Below are positions 28,254 through 39,083 of a stretch of 64,000 nt of DNA, in pieces (the first letter of the stretch is position 1; the number at the start of each line of letters is the position of its first letter). The notes beneath the pieces are model-generated. The model did no database searches and was not told the origin of the DNA. It saw nothing but the letters and a program-made list of their open reading frames with translations. Made by a program: the position numbers and the translations under genes. The DNA is from Burkholderiales bacterium (GTDB taxonomy: Bacteria; Pseudomonadota; Gammaproteobacteria; Burkholderiales; UBA6910): contig BPKG01000001.1 in the NCBI GenBank assembly GCA_026005015.1, positions 248,001 through 312,000 on the forward strand. The letters run 5' to 3'.

Positions 28254-29561
28254 TCAAGAAGAGGCGGCCAGGATCTTGCGCGCGGCGGAGAGCAGGAGGC
28301 CTTCCTGGCCGTGCCCGGCAACAAGCTGGACGCCCACGGGCAGCCCGTCATGGCGAGCGCAGGGAACCGCCAGCGCGGGCAGCCCCGTCACGGTGGCAAG
28401 GCCTTGGAGGAGGGGCGAGCCCGTCCCTTCCTCGATCGGCGGTGCCACGTCGTCCACCGCTGCGGTAACCATCACCGTGCCCGGGGTCAGCATGGCGGCC
28501 AGTTGTTCGCCGAATTGCCGGGCTAGCCTGAGGGCCCGGGCGTGCTCTCCATCGGTTACGGCTCGGCCACGGTCCACCAGCGCCCGCATAGGCTCGCTCA
28601 TGCGCTCGCCATGGAGATCCCGGTCGGTCCCATGATGCCGGGCAATGCCGCGGCAGAGCAGGGTGTGGGCAACCCACTCGATCCGGTCGAAGTCCGGGGG
28701 CAATTCGATCCGCGACACCGGAAGCCCGGCCTTGCGCAGCGAGGACACGGCTTGTTGCACGGCGGCGGCGCTCCCGCGCCCCACGCGGCTGCGCAGCGGT
28801 CCGATCGCCTCCAGCACATGGGAGGGCGGCGCCGTGGCGTCGTCGGGCGGAGCGATGGGACGCGAGTAGGGATCTCCGGGCTCGCGGCCGAACAGCACGC
28901 GGCAGGCGGTCGCGATGTCATCCGCGGTGCGGGCGATGGGACCCGCGTGGTCCAGCTCTTCCGCCAGGGGCATGCAGCCCTGGATGCTGATGGCGCCCTT
29001 GGTGGGTTTCAGCCCCAATACCCCGCAGTAGATGGACGGCCTGACGATGGAGCCGATGCTTTGGGAACCCAGGGCGAGGGGGACCATTCCGGCCGCCACC
29101 GCTGCCGCCGATCCGCTGGATGAGCCTCCCGGGGAGCGGGACGGATCGTGGGGGTTGGTGGTCGGTCCTGCTGCGGCGACGGCGTACTCGGTGGACACCA
29201 CCGTGCCCAGGACGACGGCGCCTGCTTTTTTGAGGCGCGCCACCGCCGGCGCGTCGGCGGAGGGAATGCGATAGGAATGGATCGGCGTGCCCCAGGCGCA
29301 GCGATAACCCGCCACGTCGAAGATCTCTTTGATGGCGACGGGCACGCCGAACAAGGGCTCGTCGTCCCGGGGTCCGCGGGCGTCCAGCGCCCTCGCTCGG
29401 GCGAGGGCGGCATCGGCCTGCAGGTCGACGAAGGCGCGCACCTCGGGCTCGCGCTCGGCGATGCGCTCGAGACACGCCCGCACCAGCGCTTCGCTGGTCA
29501 GCCGGCCTTTGCGGATGGCGGCGACGGCGGCGGTGGCGCTCAAGTCCGCTGGGTGGGGCAT
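28254..29561 (-). CDS. Amidase signature-family hydrolase
   Basis: This is an amidase of 435 aa related to GatA and aryl-acylamidases. It hydrolyses C-N bonds with a Ser-cisSer-Lys triad. The Lys lies in GVPVAIKEIFD (about residue 71), the cis-Ser in SPGGSSSGSAAAVAAG, and the nucleophile region reads GSQSIGSIVRPS. It is convergent with the EF-G paralogue (6 bp apart) and follows the chemotaxis operon on the minus strand. No GatB or GatC lies nearby, so a free-standing amidase is more likely than the transamidosome. The substrate is unknown. Confidence 0.85.
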   Translation of the reverse strand: MPHPADLSATAAVAAIRKGRLTSEALVRACLERIAEREPEVRAFVDLQADAALARARALDARGPRDDEPLFGVPVAIKEIFDVAGYRCAWGTPIHSYRIPSADAPAVARLKKAGAVVLGTVVSTEYAVAAAGPTTNPHDPSRSPGGSSSGSAAAVAAGMVPLALGSQSIGSIVRPSIYCGVLGLKPTKGAISIQGCMPLAEELDHAGPIARTADDIATACRVLFGREPGDPYSRPIAPPDDATAPPSHVLEAIGPLRSRVGRGSAAAVQQAVSSLRKAGLPVSRIELPPDFDRIEWVAHTLLCRGIARHHGTDRDLHGERMSEPMRALVDRGRAVTDGEHARALRLARQFGEQLAAMLTPGTVMVTAAVDDVAPPIEEGTGSPLLQGLATVTGLPALAVPCARHDGLPVGVQLVAGHGQEGLLLSAARKILAASS

Positions 29562-29628
29562 CGGCGGTCGGCTCGGCTCCTTTCCGCGCCATGCTGCAGG
29601 CGCCCCGACCGCCCGTCAAGGGGAGGAG

Positions 29629-32600
29629 TTATTGCACGGAAGCGGCAGGCCGGGTGAACTTGGCGATGTGTCCGAGCAGCTCGTCTTCCCGGTAGGGCTT
29701 GCCCAGGTACACGTTCACCCCGAGCTGCAGCGCGTGCCGGCGGTGCTTGTCGGCCAGGCGCGAGGTGATCATGATGATGGGCACGGGGGCCGTGCGGGGA
29801 TCGGAGCGCACCTGCTTGGTCAGCTCGAAGCCGTCCATCCGGGGCATCTCGATGTCCACCAGCATGACGTCGGGTACGGCCTCCTGCAGGTGCTGCAACG
29901 CGTCCAGGCCGTCCTTGGCGGTGACCACCCGGAACCCGTGCCGCTGCAGGAAGCGGCCCGTCACGTTGCGCACGGTGAGGGAGTCGTCCACCACCAGGAT
30001 GAGGGGAGCCTCCGCCTGGCGGCCGGCGGCCACCTCCACCGCCGTGACGGCGGCCCCGGTCCGGCGCTCGGCGAGGCGCACCGGGCTGAGCAGCAAGACC
30101 ACTTCCCCGTTCGGGAGCACCGTGGCCCCGGCGATGCCGGGAGCCCGGGAGAGCTGAGGCCCCATCTTCTTGAGCACCACGTCCTGGCTGCCGCCGAGCC
30201 CGTCCACCAGCACCGCCGCCCGGCCCTCGCCGCTGCGAAGCAGCAGCACGTAGTTGCGGGCCTGGGGCTCGATCCGGGCGGCGTCGTTGCCCAGCAGCCG
30301 GGGCAGGTAATGGAGGGGATAGCGGTGCTCCAGCCACTGGATCGAGCCTGCGGCGAAGAGGCTTTCCACGGCGTCTGGGCCGTGCTCCTGCACCTGCTCC
30401 ACCATGTTGGCCAGGATGCCCCAGGTGCGTCCTGCGGCGGCGACCAGCAGGACCCGGGTGACCGCCAGGGTGAGGGGCACCCGCAGGGTGAAGGTCGCGC
30501 CTCGGCCGGGTTCCGAGGCGACGTCGATGCGCCCGCCCAGGGCCTGGATCTCGTTGCTCACCACGTCCATGCCGACGCCGCGCCCGGCGATTTCGGTGAC
30601 CGTCTCCGCGGTGGAAAACCCGGGCCGGAAGATGAGCTGGGCCAGCTCGGCGTCGGAGAGCTCCCGCTGCGGCTCGATCAACCCCAGCTTCGCCGCCTTG
30701 TCCCGGATCGCCGGGAGGTTCAGGCCTGCCCCGTCGTCGCTCACTTGGATGACAATGTCATTGATCTCCTGGCGTAGCGCCAACCGGATCCGTCCCGTCT
30801 CCGGCTTGCCGCAAGCGGCGCGCAGCTTCCCGGGCTCGACGCCGTGGGCCACGGCGTTGCGCAGCAGGTGCTCCAGGGGCGCCACGATTTTCTCCAGCAC
30901 GCCCCGGTCGATCTCCACCTGGCCGCCGGAGATCTCGAGCTGGGCCCGCTTGCCCAGCTCGCGGGCGCTCTGGCGCACCACCCGGTGGAGGCGCTCGGCC
31001 ACCCGCTGGAACGGTACCGTGCGCAGGTGCATGAGGTCGTCCTGGAGCCGGCGGTTGAGCCGGGACTGGGCCGAAAGCGCCGCGTTGATCTCGTCTAGGC
31101 CGGCCAGCAGGTTCTGCTGCACGGTGCTCACGTCGTGCACGCTCTCCGCCATGAGGCGGGTCAACTCCTGGAAGCGGGTATAGCGGTCGAACTCGAGGGG
31201 GTCGAAGCCCTCGTCCTTCTCCTGGGCCAGGGTCAGCCTCGCCTGCAGGCGGGATTCCGCCTGGATCTCGATCTCGCGCAACTGAGCCTTGAGCCGAGCC
31301 ACGCTGTCGGTGAGCTCGAGCAGGATCTGCTTGAAGCTGCGCGCCTCCACCTCGATGCGGGCGCGGGTGATGCTGATCTCCCCGGCCTGGTTCACCAGGT
31401 GATCAACGGTATCGGCGGCGACCCGGATCTGGGCGGCTCCCGCCGAGAGTTCTTCCAGGACGGACGGCGGAGCCGGTTCGGTGGCCGCCTTGCTCGCATC
31501 CGCCGAAGGCGCCGGGATCGGCTCCGGCCCGGCCGTGGCGGCGCTCTCTTGGGCGAGCTCGGACGATCCGGCGCTGCCGCGCTCCAATCCCTCCAGGGCG
31601 GCGACCAGCCGGTCGAGCTCGCCCTCCAGCCGCTCGAAGAAGGCGGGGGAGAAGTCTGCATCCTCCGCCGCCGCCTCCACCTCGCTCTCCATGAGGTGCA
31701 CCAGCTCGGCGAGGCGCATGGCCCCGGCCATGCGGGCGCTGCCTTTGAGGGTGTGCAGGACCCGCCGCAACGACTGGGAGGCCTGCAAGTCGCCGGGCTC
31801 GGCGCGCAAATGGCGCAGATCCTCGCCCAAGAGGGGCACCAGCTCGTGGGCCTCCTCCAGGAAGATGGGCAGGAGCTGGGGGTCGATGTCGTCCCTGACC
31901 AGCCGGCGGTCCTGGCCGGAGGACGCTGGGGAAAGCGCGGAGCTCGCCGTGGGGGCCGGGACCGCGGCGGCGGCAGCGACCTGGATTTCCTCGTTCCAGG
32001 CGTGGAGGGCGTCGATCAGGGCGGTGGCCGGCCGTGGAAGGGTTCGGCTTTCCACTTGGGTCACGGCTTGGTCCAGGGTCTCCACCGCCTGGGCGAGCAG
32101 GGCCGTCGGCAGCTCCCCGCAGACGACTCGGTGGGCTTGCCAGGCGGACAAGGCTCGTTCCAGGGCGGCGGCCAGGGCGTCGATCGCCGCCAGCCCCGCG
32201 GTGCGGGAAGAACCGGCCAGGGTATGGGCCCCCCGCAGGAGGGCTTCCGGCAGAGCCTCGCCGGGATGACGGGCCAGATCCTCCAGCCCCCTTTTCAGGA
32301 CATCTACCCATTGGCGCGCCTCCTGCAAGTACACCTGGTACAGGGACGGGGACAGGGTCATTTCGCCGATGACGACGGGCGCCTCCCCGGGCGGGGGCTC
32401 CACGGCCGCAGCGGCGGGCCGGAGGAAATCCAGCTCATCTGGCGCATCGCCGACGGATTGCGGGGCTGGGCTGCCATGGCTTACGGCTTCCGGGACCTGG
32501 CCAACGGCCTCTTGGCTCTGGCCAGCGGCCTCCAGGGCCTGATCGGGGGCCTCTACCGGAGGGCCGGGGGTTCCTGAAATCTGGCCGACGGCGATCTCCT

Positions 32601-34994
32601 CGGGTGTCCGGGCGGACGCAGCCGTTTTGGGCGTCGGGCTGGCGGCGGGCCGGGAAGCGGAGACCGCCGCCGCGGGGCGGGGCGGGGCTCCCGCTTCCAC
32701 CGCCCGAAGCAGGGCGGATGCCCCCTCCGCGAGCCTCGTCCGGTCGACGCGGACGCGGCCCTCGCCCGCCAGCTCGGCGATCCAGCCATCGAAGGCGGCA
32801 CGGGCTTCAGCCAGGTAATCGAGCAGCTCCCTGCTCGCCTCCCGCTCCAGCTTGAGCCACTGGTTCATCATGTTCTCGACGGTCCAGGCGGCCTCGCCCA
32901 GATGGGTAAGCCCGGCCATCCGACCGCTTCCCTTGAGGGTATGGAAGCTGCGGCGCAGCGCCGTGAGCGCTTCCCGATCTTCCGGCCGCGCCCGGCAGGC
33001 GGCCAGGTTTTCGGCGATGGCCGTGAGGATCTCCCGCGCTTCTTCGAGGAAGACTTCCACGATCTCCCGGTCTCCGGCAGCCGCGCTGTCGGTGAAGTCG
33101 CCATGGCTGCTTGGGATATCCCCTGGCGAGGGGGATGGGGCGGCCGTCGCCCGGGCTTGGGCCGGGAGTGGCGCGGAAACGCCGGCGCTTCCCGGCTCGA
33201 ATTCGGCGGGGGCGAAGGAGCCCTCGGCTGCGAGCGCCGCAATAGAAGAGGCCGGGGAAGATTCCGGGAGCCGAGGAGGTTTCGGCGCCCTGGGTCGATG
33301 GGACCGACCGAGAACGGAATCGGGCCAGTACCGCCTCCACCATCTTCAGCTCCTCGCCCGCCATCGTGGGGGAGGGCTTGAACGTAGAACCCCAGGCTGC
33401 TCAAGCCATCGGCGAGCAGGGTGACCTCGTCCTGGCTGGGCGTTTGGCTGCGATCCGCCAGCAAGGCCACCACTGCGGTGCAGTGCTCCAGCAATTCCGC
33501 CGCCGGCTCTAAGCCCAGCATGCGCAGCGCCCCGATAACATGGCGCAGGAACGGCTCCAGCCCGCCGAGCTGAGACTCGTTCCCAGTGCCGCGGAAATAG
33601 CCGTCCAGCACCTGCTCCACGTGCTGGAGGTTGGCCTGCATCTCCCGCGCCACCTGGGCGATCGGCTCGGCCTCGTCGTTACGCTGCCCGAGCCCGGCCA
33701 GGACCGGATCGGCGGCTTCGCTGGGGCGTCCGGAGAGGGCGTTAAGCAGGCGCCCGGTGATGGCTTCCACCTTCGCCTCGATCTGGGGCGTGAGGGAAGT
33801 GAAACGCTCCAGGGCATGCTCGGCGGCGAGCAGGGCGGTGGCCATCTCCATGGCGATCAACGCTTGCCGCTCCCGGCTCTGGGCCTTGAGCACCATGGAA
33901 ACCCGCTTGATCAGCTCCGCCAGCTCCAGCAAGGGGTGGTTGCCCAGGTCCGCAGCCAGGTCGCGGAAGCGGCCAGCGGAGGTACGGAAGTCGGCCAAGG
34001 ATTTCTGTTCGCCCGTGCTGTAGCTGGCCCAGGCCGCCTTGGCTTCCGCCAGCGCCTCGTGGGCTTGCTGGAGCAGGGGCCCCACCCGCTCCGTATCCAG
34101 TTCCAGCAATCCGGCGATGCCGGGGGGAGCGGCGTAGCGCTCCAGATGGTACAAGCTCTGGATCTCCTTTAGCCGGGGCGTTACCGGCTCGCAGCGAGCG
34201 AGGTGATAAAGGATGTCCCGCAGCAAGGTTTCGGGCGCTGCGTCCTTGCCCGCGGCGAAGGCCGCCATCTGCAGGTCGATGCGGGCGCAGAGCTTCTTAA
34301 GCTCGTCGTCAGCGGGCAGGGCTTCCCGCAGCAAGACCTCCACCAGGCCGCCGGCGAGCCACCACAGGCGCCGATCGTGGGGTTGAGGCTGGGCCCGCTC
34401 CACCTCCTGCAGTGCCCGGACCATGATTTCCAGTCCTTCGACGGATCCCCGCAGCCATTGGAGCATTCCCCGCTGGTAGGCGGCCCGTTGCAGCTTGACT
34501 GTGGCGACGAGGGCCGGTCCGGACGTGGCCTGGCCGCCCGGCAGGGGCGGGGGCAGCAGGCTCAGGTCGGGGTAGAACAGCTCCTTGTCCTCCACCCGGC
34601 GGCCGCGGGAGCGGGCGAGTTCCCGCAGGGTGGGCATCAGGCTCATGGGCTGATCCGGCTCGCCGCGGGCCACGTCGGTCAGGTACTGGGTCACCGTGGA
34701 CACCGCCCGTTCCAGGAGGGCCTGGATCGCCCCGGTCGGGGCCACGCGCCGGGTGCCCAGGTCCTCGAGTACGCTGTCCACCTCGGTCATGAAACGTGCA
34801 AGCCCCTCCATGCCGATCATGCTGAGCGCGCCGATCGCCTCCCGCAGGCTGCCCCGGGCGGCGGCCAGCTCCTCCGAGGCTTCCGGTGAAGGAAAGTAGC
34901 GCGCGAGGGACGCGCCCACCCGTTCCAGGGCGACATCGATTTCCGGCTTGACCCAGGTGAGCGGGCCGGTTTGGAAGGAGAGGTTCGCGCTCAT
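29629..34994 (-). CDS. chpA: ChpA/PilL-type hybrid chemotaxis histidine kinase, two frameshifts
   Basis: This is the central kinase of the Pil-Chp system, about 1,788 aa when joined. The N-terminal third has a PilL-type helical region. Then come Hpt domains whose phospho-His motifs read FHTLKGSGRMAG, AHTLAGSSRTAG and LHTLKGSARMAG. A CheA dimer/ATPase core follows (HLLRNAVAHGVEPGKLR, VSDDGAGL, AGRGVGMDVV), then a CheW domain and a C-terminal receiver (LVVDDSLTVR, phospho-Asp in MLVDIEMPRMDG, Thr/Ser-Lys end GKPYREDE). Slips occur at the G run 33368-33372 and again near 33260; both fall in linker sequence. It would phosphorylate PilG and PilH to control type IV pilus twitching and often cAMP. 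It lies 12 bp after pilJ. Confidence 0.9.
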
Positions 34995-35006
34995 GATGGA
35001 GGGCTG

Positions 35007-37186
35007 TCAGACCTTGAAGCCGGACACGGAGACCTTGAGCTTCTGGGCCAGCTCGTAGATCTGGCCCATGGATTCGGCCGTCCACTTGGTGCCCTTGGTG
35101 GTCTGCTGGGTGATGTGGAGAATGTCCCGCATGTTCTTGGCCACCCCCTGGGCGGCTTGCAATTGATCCTCGGTGGCGCGGGTGATCTGGGCCACCAGGT
35201 CCGCCAGGCGCTTGGACACCTCGTTGATCTCCTGGAGGGCCTGGCCGGCGGCGTCCGTGAGCTTTGCTCCCTCGACCACGCCCATGGTGCTCTTCTCCAT
35301 GGCCACCACGGCGTCGTGGGTGTCGCTTTGAATCGTGCGCACGATGGCGCCGATCTGCTTGGTCGCCTCGGCGGAGCGCTCGGCGAGGCGCTGCACTTCC
35401 TCCGCTACCACCGTGAAGCCCCGGCCGGCCTCGCCGGCGGCCGCGGCTTGGATCGCGGCGTTGAGCGCCAGCACGTTGGTCTGCTCGGTGATGCCGGCGA
35501 TCAACTGCACGATCTCGCCGATCTCTTGCGAGCTTTCTCCCAGGCGCTTGATCCGCTTGGAGGTCTCCTGGATCTGCTCGCGCAGGGCGTCCATGCTGGC
35601 GATGGACTCTTGCACCGCGTGGGCGCCTTTTTCTGAGGCGGCGAGGGACTGCTCGGCCACCTGGGCGCACTGCTGGGCGTTGGCCGAGACCGTGTCCATG
35701 GAGGAGGCCATCTGCAGCACCGAGCTGGTGGTGGCCTGGATCTCCTTGGCCTGCTTCTCGGTCACTTGCAGCAACTGGCTGGAGACGGCCCGTCCCTGGC
35801 GAGTGGATTCGGTGAGCTGGCTCGCCGCCTGGTTGATCTGGTTGACCAGGCCGCGCAGCTCGTCGATGGCGTAGTTCACGGCGTCGGCGATGGCGCCGGT
35901 CATGTCTTCCGTCACCCGGGCGTGACGGGTCAGATCGCCCTCGGCGAGCTGGGACATGTCGTCCAGCAAGCGCAGAATCGCCTGCTCGTTGCGGCTGTTC
36001 GCCCGCTCGTTCTCCACAGCGCGCCGCCGGGCGTCGTCGAGGTGAACCTTTCCCATCAATCCGAGGAAAGTCAGGGTGAGCAGCGCGAACAGCAGACCGG
36101 CCCCGGTCGCCCCGTAGCCGGCGCCCTGTTGCTTGTAAGTCTCGGTGAGTTTCCCGAGGGAACCGAGCAGGGGCTCGCTGCGGGCGGAGACCTTGCGGTA
36201 CGCTTCCTTCGCCCCGGCAAGCTTGTCCATGTTGTTGACCACGCTCGCGATGTGGCTGCGGAACTCCCTGGTCAGCTCGTGCAGCGGCTTGACGGCCTTT
36301 TGCGACAGGGGGTCCTTCAGCGCCACGATGCCCAGCTCGGCGTTGCCATTGACCAGACCCTGGACGATTTCTTCAAAGGCCTTGACGTTGCGTATGAGGT
36401 TGAGAGCGACTTGGGGCTCCGGATCGTCCGTGGAGATCTGGCTGTTGGCCTCCAGCAGGTCGAAGTTGGTGACGTCGTAGTAGAGCTGCCGCGCCCTCAC
36501 CACCGATCTGGGGTCTTCGCCCCGCTCCATGGCGATCACCCCCAGTTGCTGGGAGAGGCTCTTCAGCTTCGGACCCGCCTTGCGGATGAAATCCTCGCTT
36601 TCCTTGAGCGTCACCAATCCCTGCTGCTGGGAGAGGATGAGATTGATGTCCTCGGAAATCGGACTCCAGCGGGCGGAGACTTCGGCGATCAGCGGGATCA
36701 GCTCGGCGGACGCTCCGGGCAGGGTCGTGCCGTGGACTTCGCCCCCGGATTGCAGAACGGTCAGACCGCGGGAGAAGGTGGCGGCGCCGTGCTTCAACTG
36801 CCCGAAGGCGTCCGGGTTGCCGCGTGCGGCCTGCTCGGCGAGAATCGCCATGCGCTGGGACCACATTTGCATTTCGGTCGAGACCGCCGTCTGGGCGCGG
36901 TTGATGCGGCCCTCCCAGATGACGTAGCCGAAGGTGACTACGGTGAGCGCCAAGGACAGGAGAACCAGAGTGCCCAGAACCACCACCTGGCGCTGGAAGC
37001 TCAAGCCCCTCAGCAGCGGCAAGCCCTGGGGTAGTTCGCCGCCCGGCCGGCTGGTCAGCCTGTGGACGAGGCTGAACCAGGCGCTCATCTTCCCGCCCTC
37101 TTTCCCTGCAGCCTGCAGGGCAGGTGCGGCCGGTTCTGCGCCGCTGGCTGGCAGGTGGATATCGAGATCCGATGCGACCGATGCCA
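35007..37186 (-). CDS. pilJ: PilJ, methyl-accepting chemotaxis protein of the type IV pilus system
   Basis: This is the transmembrane chemoreceptor of the Pil-Chp pathway, about 726 aa. A cytoplasmic N-terminal segment precedes a first transmembrane helix (VVVLGTLVLLSLALTVVTFGYVI). A periplasmic region with PilJ-type helical repeats follows, then a second helix (GLLFALLTLTFLGLMG), HAMP-like linker, and the signalling hairpin with EQTNVLALNAAIQAAAAGEAGRGFTVVAEEV. The start at 37186 (MASVASDLDIH) is chosen over a TTG at 37202 because GGGGAGAAAG precedes it. It sits between pilI and chpA in the order pilG-pilH-pilI-pilJ-chpA. The ligand is not evident; in other species PilJ interacts with the pilin. 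Confidence 0.92.
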
Positions 37187-37221
37187 TGGACTTTCTCCCC
37201 AATTAAGCTCGTTCGTTACGC

Positions 37222-37755
37222 CTAAACATCCCGCGGCTGCGACCCGGAACGACCCACGTCCAGGAAGCGGGGGTCGGATACCAGGCGGCGGATATCCAGC
37301 TCTTTCCAATCCCGCCCATCCGGGTCGCGATACCCGGCCACGAGCCAAGGCAACGCCTTTTCGGGCGGGTGTCTTTGGAGCTGCAGGTTGCGCAGCCCCA
37401 GGGTGCGACCGATGACGAAGCCGGCGTTTACCCGGAACTTGTGGTGGATCAACACCAAGCGCGCCTCGCTGCCGAGGGCGGTCGCTCCGCGGCCCGCGAA
37501 AGCCGCCAGGTCGATGACCGTGTGCAGAGCGCCGCGCACGTTGGCCACGCCGAGAAGCCAATCCTGGGTCAGGGGAATTGGGTATAGGGGCGGCAGCGGA
37601 ATGACCTCGCTCACGTCGGTGAGCTGCACCACCCAGCGTTCCGCGGCCACCATCATGCCCAGGTACGAGGTCGCCGAACCGTTGGCTGCAGAGTCGCGGA
37701 TACGCGCCAGCAGCCTTTCCTGGTACTCCTTCAAGCTCCCGGGCCGGGTTTCCAT
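37222..37755 (-). CDS. pilI: PilI, CheW-like adaptor
   Basis: This is a 177-aa CheW-domain scaffold that links PilJ receptors to the ChpA kinase. It shows the beta-barrel segments AERWVVQLTDVSEVIPLPPLY, LLGVANVRGALHTVIDLAAFAG and VLIHHKF. There is no catalytic site, as expected. It is translated from the ATG at 37755, 26 bp after pilH. The short N-terminal helix (KEYQERLLARI) is typical of PilI. Confidence 0.88.
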   Translation of the reverse strand: METRPGSLKEYQERLLARIRDSAANGSATSYLGMMVAAERWVVQLTDVSEVIPLPPLYPIPLTQDWLLGVANVRGALHTVIDLAAFAGRGATALGSEARLVLIHHKFRVNAGFVIGRTLGLRNLQLQRHPPEKALPWLVAGYRDPDGRDWKELDIRRLVSDPRFLDVGRSGSQPRDV

Positions 37756-37781
37756 TGGCGTCTGCGCGGGTCGCGAGGGTT

Positions 37782-38147
37782 TCAGCCGAGGGCCGAGATC
37801 TTCCGCAGAAGGTCGGCCTCCTGGACGGGTTTCACGATGTAGTCCCGGGCTCCCTGGCGCATGCCCCAGATCTTGTCCGTCTCTTGGCCCTTGCTGCTGA
37901 CGATGATCACGGGGATGTGCTTGGTGTCGTCGTTGCGGGAGATGATGCGGGTCGCCTGGAACCCGTTCGTGCCCGGCATGATCACGTCCATCAGGATCAA
38001 GTCCGGCTTGAGCTGGCCGGCCTTGGCGACCGCTTCCTCGCCGCTTTCCGCCGTGTGCACCTCGAACCCGTTCTTCTTGAGCACCTCCGACAGGGCTTGG
38101 CGGTCGGTCGCCGAATCCTCAACCACAAGAACTTTTTTGATCGCCAT
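37782..38147 (-). CDS. pilH: PilH, CheY-like receiver
   Basis: This is a single-domain response regulator of 121 aa. The acidic pocket is [10 protein letters not shown], the phospho-Asp is in [15 protein letters not shown], and the switch residues are [11 protein letters not shown] and YIVKPVQ. It is a phosphorylation partner of ChpA, in other systems linked to pilus retraction or acting as a phosphate sink. AAGGAG precedes its ATG, and its start lies within the 3' end of pilG. Confidence 0.92.
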   Translation of the reverse strand: MAIKKVLVVEDSATDRQALSEVLKKNGFEVHTAESGEEAVAKAGQLKPDLILMDVIMPGTNGFQATRIISRNDDTKHIPVIIVSSKGQETDKIWGMRQGARDYIVKPVQEADLLRKISALG

Positions 38148-38557
38148 GGGATAACTCCTTGGTTGCGCCGGTCTTCTTTGCGTGGGCCTGGACCGCGTTG
38201 ACCAGGTCCTCGCGGGTGAATGGTTTGGTCAGGTATTCGTCGGAACCGACCATGCGGCCCCGGGCCCGGTCGAACACGCCGTCCTTGCTGGAGAGCATGA
38301 TGACGGGGGTGGACCGGAACTTGGGATTGCGTTTGATCAGGGCGCAGGCCTGGTAGCCGTCGAGCCGGGGCATCATGATGTCGATGAAAATGATGTCGGG
38401 ATGATGCTCGGCGATTTTGGCGAGCGCGGAAAAGCCGTCTTCCGCGACGATCACCTGGCACCCCGGCCTGGCTGAGGAACAGTTCGGCGCTGCGGCGGAT
38501 GGTGTTGCTGTCGTCGATCACCATCACCTTGAGGCCGGTCAGACTGGGGGAGTTCAT
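38119..38557 (-). CDS. pilG: PilG, CheY-like receiver, one frameshift
   Basis: This is the first gene of the chemotaxis operon, a receiver protein of about 145 aa. The opening [30 protein letters not shown] region contains the DD pocket. The rest lies in another frame, with [16 protein letters not shown] (phospho-Asp), VIMLSSKDG and YLTKPFT. The slip is a G run on the minus strand (plus 38461-38464, CCCC); removing one base reads [12 protein letters not shown]. Its 3' end overlaps pilH by 29 bp. It probably drives pilus extension via PilB, as known for the family. Confidence 0.85.
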
Positions 38558-39083
38558 CCGGCCTTCTCCGCGAACTGCCCTGCATGGGATGAGGAGCGGG
38601 GCAGGGGCGTCCAGAAGGCGAGAGAATGCAAACCGGCCCCAATACCGCTAAGGTGACCTCCACGCACCCGCCGCCGGGTATCCGCCCGGGCGAGGCGCTT
38701 TCTCCAGACTCCGCTGCCCATACCTGATTCCCCCCAATTCGAAGGTGCCGGGCTTCGCTCCCAGGCCTCGGGACCGGTTTTCATGGGGGCGCCCTCGATT
38801 GTTATCCGGGTCATGTCCCACCCCATGGGGAGAGACCTCGCCCTTGCGGGCGGCCTCCTCCCGAGCTGAAGCCGGAAAGTGCGCTCAGATTGTGGCAAAG
38901 CCGCCTTTAGAAAAGCCAGTCGCGGCCGACAGATGGTGCGTTTTCGTGGACGAGCGGCACGGTCATCGGACGCGGCGCGGGGAAACGACCTGCCGGGCAG
39001 AGGTTTTCCCTATGCGGCAGGCATGGGGTGGCAGGGAAGGAATGCGGCCGTCGAATTGTTAAAAAGGTTGAGCCCGAAGCGCG
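38558..39083. other. Intergenic region upstream of pilG
   Basis: These 526 bp lie between pilG and the kinase gene, both on the minus strand. The region must hold the promoter of the five-gene pil operon. I see no convincing gene, no clear -35/-10 pair and no terminator for neighbouring transcripts. Confidence 0.35.
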